NCBI RefSeq assembly: GCF_020268605.1
Contig: NZ_CP084222.1
Span: forward strand, 186,001 to 250,000
Length of the DNA: 64,000 nt
DNA from: Arsenophonus apicola
GTDB lineage: Bacteria > Pseudomonadota > Gammaproteobacteria > Enterobacterales > Enterobacteriaceae
Direction of reading: 5' to 3'
The notes beneath the pieces are model-generated. The model was not told the DNA's origin, did no database searches, and saw nothing but the letters and a program-made list of their open reading frames with translations. Both the position numbers and the translations under genes were made by a program. Positions 59,312-64,000 of the stretch are shown piece after piece. The stretch's first letter is position 1, and every line of letters starts with the position of its first letter.

Positions 59312-59388
59312 GGTGGCTATAGCTCAGTTGGTAGAGCCCCGGATTGTGATTCCGGTTGTCGTGGGTTCGAATCCCATTAGTCACCCCA
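59312..59388 (+). tRNA. hisR: tRNA-His (anticodon GTG)
   Basis: A 77-nt gene with the extra 5' G typical of tRNA-His, anticodon GTG in ATTGTGATT, and encoded CCA. It differs from E. coli hisR at an acceptor base that gives a G-T wobble pair and at two compensating anticodon-stem positions. Confidence 0.97.
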
Positions 59389-59407
59389 TATTTGTTTTAT
59401 GCAGCTT

Positions 59408-59494
59408 GCGAGGGTGGCGGAATTGGTAGACGCGCTAGCTTCAGGTGTTAGTATCCTTACGGATGTGGGGGTTCAAGTCCCCCCTTTCGCACCA
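59408..59494 (+). tRNA. leuT: tRNA-Leu (anticodon CAG)
   Basis: An 87-nt class II tRNA with a long variable arm (TGTTAGTATCCTTACGGATG), anticodon CAG in CTTCAGGTG, and encoded CCA. It is the third gene of the tRNA operon. Confidence 0.97.
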
Positions 59495-59557
59495 TAATAT
59501 AAATAAGTTTTAAAAATTACATAAAAAACATCATTAAAATAGAGATTGTTTTATTTT

Positions 59558-59634
59558 CGGCGAGTAGCGCAGCCTGGTAGCGCAACTGGTTTGGGACCAG
59601 TGGGTCGGAGGTTCGAATCCTCTCTCGCCGACCA
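59558..59634 (+). tRNA. proM: tRNA-Pro (anticodon TGG)
   Basis: A 77-nt gene from CGGCGAGTAG to ACCA, anticodon TGG in TTTGGGACC. It is the last gene of the tRNA operon and is followed by an intrinsic terminator. Such tRNA 3' ends are common integration points; foreign-looking relic DNA lies just downstream. Confidence 0.97.
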
Positions 59635-59644
59635 AATTTTCAAG

Positions 59645-59674
59645 AAACCCTGCAATTTTTGCAGGGTTTTTTCT
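59645..59674 (+). terminator. Terminator of the tRNA operon
   Basis: The stem AAACCCTGCA/TGCAGGGTTT with an ATTTT loop is followed by a T tract. It starts 11 nt after tRNA-Pro. Confidence 0.9.
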
Positions 59675-59687
59675 TTGTAGCTCCTGC

Positions 59688-59940
59688 GTGCGACAATGGC
59701 AATCTCACAATATTTAATCCGGGTTTGTTTTTTCTCTTTTGTGCCTAGCATGGCTCATTCATGCGCGTGAAAGTCTCGTCATAAGCCGCTCACCACAAAT
59801 TAAGTAAAGTGCAACTGCATGCGGGCCAAAATGTCCAGTTGTCGCTTCTCACATAACCTCAATTTTTCGAACCATCCGGTGTGAAGCTACATGCTGGGTG
59901 GTCTGGCAGGTATCGGTTAGATATCTATCTGTTCTTATGC
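59688..59940 (+). mobile_element. Possible group II intron-like remnant
   Basis: GTGCGAC at 59688 fits the 5' end consensus GUGYG of group II introns and lies just downstream of an intrinsic terminator, the preferred target of class C introns. Near 59869-59902 the arms ACCATCC-GGTGTG and CATGC-TGGGTGGT pair imperfectly, and this sequence resembles what often flanks intron reverse transcriptase genes. No reverse transcriptase frame remains. The identification is speculative. Confidence 0.25.
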
Positions 59941-60119
59941 CGACTATATCTTTATATTTAGCTAAATAAATGAGTATGGATAAATCCGTTTATACTGGTT
60001 ATCTGAGAATGCCTATTTTTCCAATTTTTATAGCGAAATAATGGCATAATTGTATTTAAAATGTTGTTTTTTGTATTTATAAAAGTTTGTCGTATTTTAA
60101 CAACAAACTTAACTTTTAA

Positions 60120-60137
60120 TGTCTCAATATAGAGACA
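60120..60137. promoter_or_regulatory. Palindrome 1 of an operator-like pair
   Basis: TGTCTC-AATATA-GAGACA has perfect 6-bp arms. Its centre is 63 bp from that of a second GTCTC/GAGAC palindrome at 60184-60199. This arrangement is typical of dimeric repressor sites, but no regulator gene remains nearby. Confidence 0.45.
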
Positions 60138-60183
60138 TCTTATTGCATGAAAAATAAAGAAAAAATATAAATATTTCTATAGC

Positions 60184-60199
60184 GTCTCTAAAGAGAGAC
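60184..60199. promoter_or_regulatory. Palindrome 2 of an operator-like pair
   Basis: GTCTCT-AAAG-AGAGAC has perfect 6-bp arms and shares the GTCTC/GAGAC core with the palindrome at 60120. The centre-to-centre distance of 63 bp is six helical turns. Confidence 0.45.
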
Positions 60200-60353
60200 A
60201 ATCTAGCACTGGTTATTGTGGGTTATGGCAATCAAAATAAGTAAAATTATTTTGTCAAAAGGCAATCAATCGTTATTTGGTGAATATTTATTCAATAATA
60301 GCAATAAAAAGAGTGTCTTTGAGTAAAAAAATGATTTTGGCATGAATTATGCC

Positions 60354-60539
60354 TTAGATAGAGTGTAGATGCTCATCCAGCTTCTTGTGATAGCGTTTCG
60401 CATCATAAACTATAGGATGACGCAGAGCCAATTTAATGTGCCTATTGTCCACGTTATCGATGCAATAATATCCATCACCAACCGGACGCAACGTTGAGTG
60501 AGGCACAATCCGTCTGTAGACCTGATTGTATTTTGACAC
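60354..60539 (-). CDS. Hypothetical 61-residue protein (uncertain)
   Basis: A short GTG-started frame in the relic region. The product is basic and polar, with HSTLRPVGDGYYCIDN and KRYHKKLDEHL. I recognise no family. Its start lies inside the stem of a plus-strand terminator-like hairpin and no ribosome site is evident. It may be a fragment of a larger decayed gene rather than an expressed one. Confidence 0.25.
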   Translation of the reverse strand: MSKYNQVYRRIVPHSTLRPVGDGYYCIDNVDNRHIKLALRHPIVYDAKRYHKKLDEHLHSI

Positions 60540-60566
60540 CTATCTTTTGATAGGTGTTTTTTTATC
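60535..60566 (+). terminator. Orphan intrinsic terminator
   Basis: The stem ACACCTATC/GATAGGTGT with a TTTT loop is followed by seven T. No intact plus-strand gene precedes it, so it probably once ended a gene now lost from the relic region. Confidence 0.7.
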
Positions 60567-60683
60567 TTATTAATTTTTTAACAAAGTTAAAATTTCATCC
60601 AATAGGAATTATTGAATGTGATAATTGATGCTATTTAATTTAAATAGTTTTACGTTATTAATGTCAATTTAATCGGTGAAAGT

Positions 60684-60708
60684 AAAAAGCCTCTGAAAGT
60701 TAGAGGCC
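60684..60708 (-). terminator. Terminator of the hem operon
   Basis: On the minus strand, GCCTCT pairs with AGAGGC around a 7-nt loop and is followed by five T. It lies about 30 nt beyond the hemY stop and ends the hemCDXY transcript. Confidence 0.8.
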
Positions 60709-60739
60709 GAGGTTAAAACAATAGAGATAGAGTTAGCCA

Positions 60740-61933
60740 TCAACTTTCATGCTTTAATGAAAAAAGTAAGCCATGTTGGCGAATTTGTGCAGCTTCTTCA
60801 GCTTTATGTTGTTTATCTAAAGCATCAGCAAGCCAGGCAAAGTCGTGAGCATCAGGACGTTGTGCTAAAGCAGATTTAAAGTATTTTTCCGCTTCTTGCC
60901 ACTCAGCATGCTGTAATGCAAGTTGACCTAAAGTACTATTTAGTAGGGGAGTGGCACCACCAGACTGTTTTATTAGATTGTGCAGGATTTTATTCATAGC
61001 TTTGCTATCGCTGATTTGTAAACGAGGAACCAGCAATAGAAGATGTTCATCATATTGCTGTTTTAATCCATCAATAATAATTTTTTCCGCTGCTTCGCTA
61101 TCGTCACATTCAATAAGACGAGCAGCAACGATCGATTGTAGTACCGGATCATGACGTATTTTACGTCCTTGAGACCGCCACCAATCTTTTAGATTTTCGC
61201 TGCCACCTTCAGCCGTATATTGATTAATCAAACCTTTATAAGCGTCTTTGCGTAATTTATCGATTTCTTCTGCACTATATAACTTTTCTTTTTGCATAAT
61301 GGGCAAAAGTTCAATAAGCGCTTGATAAGCCCCGCAACGCCGATAAGCTTGTTCTGCCATTCTTAAAACTTCAGGGTGGCGCGGAGCCTGATCCAGTAAC
61401 TTGTCAACACCGTGACGTGCGGCATAAATTTTATTTTCGGCCAGTTGTATACGCACACGCGTAATATCAACAGGAAGTTGATGGTTACCGGCGACTTCTG
61501 CTGCGCGCTCAAGATATTGATTGGTACGATATTCATCTCCGCGCTGTTGAGCGGCTTCAGCTGCCAGTAGATAGTTAACAACCGGTTGTTCGGCATAGTC
61601 AGCATGGCGTGTCAGTAATTTTTCAACTTGTGAAAAATCACCTTCTGCTAATTTTAGTAATGCTTTTTGCGTTTGACTATGCGCTTTATGATATTTACGG
61701 CCTTTTAACCAATTATGGGTAAATGATGTCGTGCCGCGAATACGACGATAGCACCAGCCAAGAAAACAGAAGATAAATTGTAAAATAATAAAACAGATGA
61801 CTAAACCGGTTACACTGGTTTCAATATCGTAGTTGTTGGTTTGGATAAGGACATAGCCTTGATGGCCTGCGACATTGGGACCAATAATGATGCCAGCAAT
61901 CAGTACAATAAAAAGGATCAGTACTTTTATCAT
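60740..61933 (-). CDS. hemY: HemY, inner-membrane TPR protein of the hem operon
   Basis: A membrane-anchored protein of uncertain function linked to the later steps of haem synthesis by operon position. It is not the Bacillus protoporphyrinogen oxidase of the same name. The 397 residues (E. coli 398) have two N-terminal membrane spans (about 2-20 and 42-60), then TPR-like helical repeats such as EQPVVNYLLAAEAAQQRGDE and HAEWQEAEKYFKSALAQRPD. Its ATG overlaps the hemX stop by 4 nt. Confidence 0.95.
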   Translation of the reverse strand: MIKVLILFIVLIAGIIIGPNVAGHQGYVLIQTNNYDIETSVTGLVICFIILQFIFCFLGWCYRRIRGTTSFTHNWLKGRKYHKAHSQTQKALLKLAEGDFSQVEKLLTRHADYAEQPVVNYLLAAEAAQQRGDEYRTNQYLERAAEVAGNHQLPVDITRVRIQLAENKIYAARHGVDKLLDQAPRHPEVLRMAEQAYRRCGAYQALIELLPIMQKEKLYSAEEIDKLRKDAYKGLINQYTAEGGSENLKDWWRSQGRKIRHDPVLQSIVAARLIECDDSEAAEKIIIDGLKQQYDEHLLLLVPRLQISDSKAMNKILHNLIKQSGGATPLLNSTLGQLALQHAEWQEAEKYFKSALAQRPDAHDFAWLADALDKQHKAEEAAQIRQHGLLFSLKHES

Positions 61934-63174
61934 GCAGCTCTCTCCTGCGCGGTTTTATTGCTTGGCTTCACCGCCTCTTCTGTTGGTGTAGGTGGCGCTA
62001 TTTTTATGTCATTATTTGTTTTCTTTTCATTAGTTGGTTGATTTTTTTGCGGTATGGGTGTTGCAGAAGAAGGGATTTGTCCTTGAATACGTTTTTGTAA
62101 CGCTTTATCGAGCAATAATAAACTTTTTAATTCACTGGGAATATCCATTGTAATGGATTGTTCAATTAGCTTATCGACTTCGGTAAGGAAGGCTTTTGTT
62201 GCCGCATCGTTGGTATTGAAGTAGATCCGGATCCAAGTTGAAACTTGCTCTAAAGATTGTTTATAAATTTGCTCTTGATAGCGAGGTACCGCTTGGGCGG
62301 CAATCAGTAGCTGAGCTCGAATATTGGCGCGTAGGTAAATATCCTGATTAGGTGCAAGTAAAGGGGTCTCATGAGAATCTCTACGACGAATGGTAATAAA
62401 ATTTTTACTAAAATTTTTCCAACTTTGACTAAGATTTTGTTTCCAATCAGCAATATTATTGGAAAGTTCTGTACTATCTTCATCCATGGGTTTGCCATCT
62501 GGGGCACTATCATTTATACGTAAATTATCAATATCACTGCTAAGTTGATTAAGTTTTAAAATAATTCCCTCATAATCAATTTGGCTAATGGCTGATAGCA
62601 CACTAATATCACTATTAATTGTTTTTCGGATCTCAATTAAATTAGGATCATTCATTTCAGCCAGGCTTGCATCAGCACTTTTCAATAAAGCAATTGCCGT
62701 AACGGGATCATTATCATTCCAAAGTTTACGGCCGGCCATTTTGGCTAAGAAATCAGCTTGGGCCAGTAGCCAGCGTTTTACATCTGTACTTGAAAGTGTG
62801 GTGATTTGTGCTTGTAATTCTTCGATCCGCTGTTCAAGTTGCTGCTCATATTCTTTTTTATCTAACTGGGTAATACGCTGAGATTCAACCAATTGGTTAA
62901 TTTGCTGTTTTTCTGTTTCTTGTTGACGTAGTAGTTCACTTATTTGTTGTTGCAGTTCACTACTTTCATTGACGACTTGTTGATGTTTAAGATTAAGATA
63001 ATAATAGAAACCACCACCCAGTATGATAATAAGTACGAGAGTAATTATACTACCAAACAGACCAGAACGCTTTTGTTTATCAGAGACACCATTTTTGGCT
63101 GTAGATTGCGTTGCTGTTTTTGAGGCATTTGATGTGTTTTCATTTGCCTCATTCGGTTTATTCTGTTCCGTCAT
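61930..63174 (-). CDS. hemX: HemX, membrane protein of the hem operon
   Basis: Function unproven; annotated in enterics as a putative uroporphyrinogen-III C-methyltransferase, though no SAM-binding motif is visible here. The 414 residues have a low-complexity N-terminus rich in Asn, Thr and Lys, one membrane span (39-60, GSIITLVLIIILGGGFYYYL), then a Gln/Glu-rich coiled coil (about 66-130) and a conserved periplasmic-type domain (AGRKLWNDNDPVTAIALLKSAD). The C-terminus is extended and Pro/Thr/Lys-rich. It overlaps hemY by 4 nt. Confidence 0.94.
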   Translation of the reverse strand: MTEQNKPNEANENTSNASKTATQSTAKNGVSDKQKRSGLFGSIITLVLIIILGGGFYYYLNLKHQQVVNESSELQQQISELLRQQETEKQQINQLVESQRITQLDKKEYEQQLEQRIEELQAQITTLSSTDVKRWLLAQADFLAKMAGRKLWNDNDPVTAIALLKSADASLAEMNDPNLIEIRKTINSDISVLSAISQIDYEGIILKLNQLSSDIDNLRINDSAPDGKPMDEDSTELSNNIADWKQNLSQSWKNFSKNFITIRRRDSHETPLLAPNQDIYLRANIRAQLLIAAQAVPRYQEQIYKQSLEQVSTWIRIYFNTNDAATKAFLTEVDKLIEQSITMDIPSELKSLLLLDKALQKRIQGQIPSSATPIPQKNQPTNEKKTNNDIKIAPPTPTEEAVKPSNKTAQERAA

Positions 63175-63195
63175 AATTAATATCTCAATATCGGT

Positions 63196-63933
63196 TTACA
63201 TTAATGCCTGAATTAAAGCATCATTATTAGCACTTTTGGCTACTTTTACTGATTGCCATCCAAATTGGTAAGCAGTACTAGCCAAACGTTCACTGACAAC
63301 AATTAAATGGCGAGAAAGCAACCAAGGTTTAACATCATCCATAATTAAGTTAAATAATAAATGCAACATTTCGCCACTGGTAACAATTATTGTACTAATA
63401 TTTGCCTGTTGCCATTGTAACTGGAAAGTTTGTCGATCATATTTTATTGGTTGACGTTGATAACACTCACAATAATCAATATGGCTTCCGCGCGATTTTA
63501 ATGTTGCGGCGAGTAGTTCACGTCCACCATTACCTCGCAATAACAAAGATTTTTTGCCTAGAAGTGATTGTAAACCAGGTAATTCAAGTAATGTTTCACT
63601 AGTTTCACCTTTATGAGATGAATGAATAGGCAAATTAGTTAATTGGTGAAAAGCTAATGCTGTTGAGTCCCCTATACCATAATAGGATAGCGTATCAGGC
63701 CATTTTCGTCCTGTTAAATGAAGCGCTGAATTAGCATGCCATACCGCGTTTGGTGATAGAAAAAAAACCCGATCACCGTTAGTTAGGCTGGCTAATTTAC
63801 TCGGCAGAAGATTCAGTTCATTACCTGGCATAATTTCAATTAGTGGGGCATGAAAGGCCATTTTTCCTACTGACTTAATAAGCCGAACAAGTGTTTCACC
63901 GCTGGGGTTTGGTCTGGTGACCAATATACTCAT
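63196..63933 (-). CDS. hemD: Uroporphyrinogen-III synthase
   Basis: Cyclises hydroxymethylbilane to uroporphyrinogen III with inversion of ring D. The 245 residues (E. coli 246) start MSILVTRPNPSGETLVRLIK and contain the weakly conserved family motifs VFFLSPNAVWH and TIIVTSGEMLHLLF. This family varies a lot in sequence, but the place between hemC and hemX confirms it. Its ATG overlaps the hemC stop by 4 nt. Confidence 0.96.
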   Translation of the reverse strand: MSILVTRPNPSGETLVRLIKSVGKMAFHAPLIEIMPGNELNLLPSKLASLTNGDRVFFLSPNAVWHANSALHLTGRKWPDTLSYYGIGDSTALAFHQLTNLPIHSSHKGETSETLLELPGLQSLLGKKSLLLRGNGGRELLAATLKSRGSHIDYCECYQRQPIKYDRQTFQLQWQQANISTIIVTSGEMLHLLFNLIMDDVKPWLLSRHLIVVSERLASTAYQFGWQSVKVAKSANNDALIQALM

Positions 63934-64000
63934 CGAGAAAATGCTCCTGGGAAAATTTTGTTAAGAATTTGTTTGGCGCCATTATTGAGTAACTCTTCTG
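63930..64000 (-). CDS. hemC: Porphobilinogen deaminase, C-terminal end (partial)
   Basis: Only the last 22 codons lie inside the window; the gene continues past its right edge. The readable tail (EELLNNGAKQILNKIFPGAF, then SR and stop) fits the end of HemC, and the TGA overlaps the hemD start as in the E. coli hemCDXY operon. The product polymerises four porphobilinogens into hydroxymethylbilane. Confidence 0.85.
   Translation of the reverse strand, partial: EELLNNGAKQILNKIFPGAFSR

Larger units (their letters stand above)
59675..60683. other. Relic region between tRNA-Pro and hemY
   Basis: About 1 kb without a convincing gene. The first 250 nt (59688-59940) have clearly higher GC than the rest and include intron-like or transposon-like structure. 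The middle is AT-rich and carries a pair of GTCTC/GAGAC palindromes and an AAGTTTGT/ACAAACTT inverted repeat (60083-60110). The last part holds a 61-codon minus-strand frame overlapped by a plus-strand terminator. It looks like the eroded remains of one or more mobile elements inserted beyond the tRNA cluster. Confidence 0.6.

Noticed and set aside
59551..59751. Minus-strand 66-codon frame containing SAREDSNLRPTGPKPVALPG
   Set aside because: This is the antisense of tRNA-Pro, a well-known source of spurious annotated proteins.

Overview
The window is a gene-dense, AT-rich stretch of a gammaproteobacterial chromosome of the order Enterobacterales. Nearly every protein can be aligned from memory, end to end, with its E. 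coli K-12 counterpart. The low GC, the 16S rRNA, the large insert in 23S rRNA and the signs of gene loss fit the Morganellaceae best, for example an insect-associated Arsenophonus-like bacterium or a Proteus/Providencia relative. The genus is inference; the order is close to certain.

Layout: (1) 1-5.5 kb, hemN and the nitrogen-control operon glnA-glnL-glnG with its sigma-54 promoter and NtrC sites. (2) 5.7-13.2 kb, argE, oxyR, sthA, fabR, trmA and murI. The argCBH genes expected beside argE and the btuB gene expected between trmA and murI are absent, although a double ArgR box survives. (3) 13.2-19.3 kb, a complete rRNA operon (16S, tRNA-Glu, 23S, 5S, tRNA-Asp, tRNA-Trp). It has P1/P2 promoters, boxA elements, a roughly 190-nt intervening sequence in 23S helix 25, and GC-rich hairpins in both spacers. 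(4) 19.5-32 kb, hdfR, maoP, comM, then the full branched-chain amino acid set: ilvL attenuator, ilvGMEDA, ilvY, ilvC. (5) 32-37 kb, an accessory island between ilvC and rep in very AT-rich DNA. It holds a small membrane ORF coupled to a VOC-fold protein, an unrecognised 382-residue protein and a calcineurin-like metallophosphoesterase. (6) 37-44.3 kb, rep, gppA-rhlB, trxA, rho. (7) 44.4-57.4 kb, the complete enterobacterial common antigen (ECA) cluster wecA to wecG in tightly overlapping order. (8) 57.6-64 kb, the yifK permease, a tRNA operon (Arg-His-Leu-Pro), a roughly 1-kb relic region with paired palindromes and an intron-like scar, and the 3' part of the hem operon (hemC partial, hemD, hemX, hemY).

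Together these genes make branched-chain amino acids and ECA from start to finish, control nitrogen assimilation and oxidative stress, and run basic RNA and replication processes. By contrast, arginine and B12-uptake functions have been eroded at this locus. Compared with E. coli, the rRNA operon joins a murI-side (rrnB-like) flank to an aspT-trpT-hdfR (rrnC-like) flank, so it marks a chromosomal rearrangement junction relative to that species. No CRISPR array, intact insertion sequence or prophage was seen. The most novel material is the 32-37 kb island and the 59.7-60.7 kb relic region.
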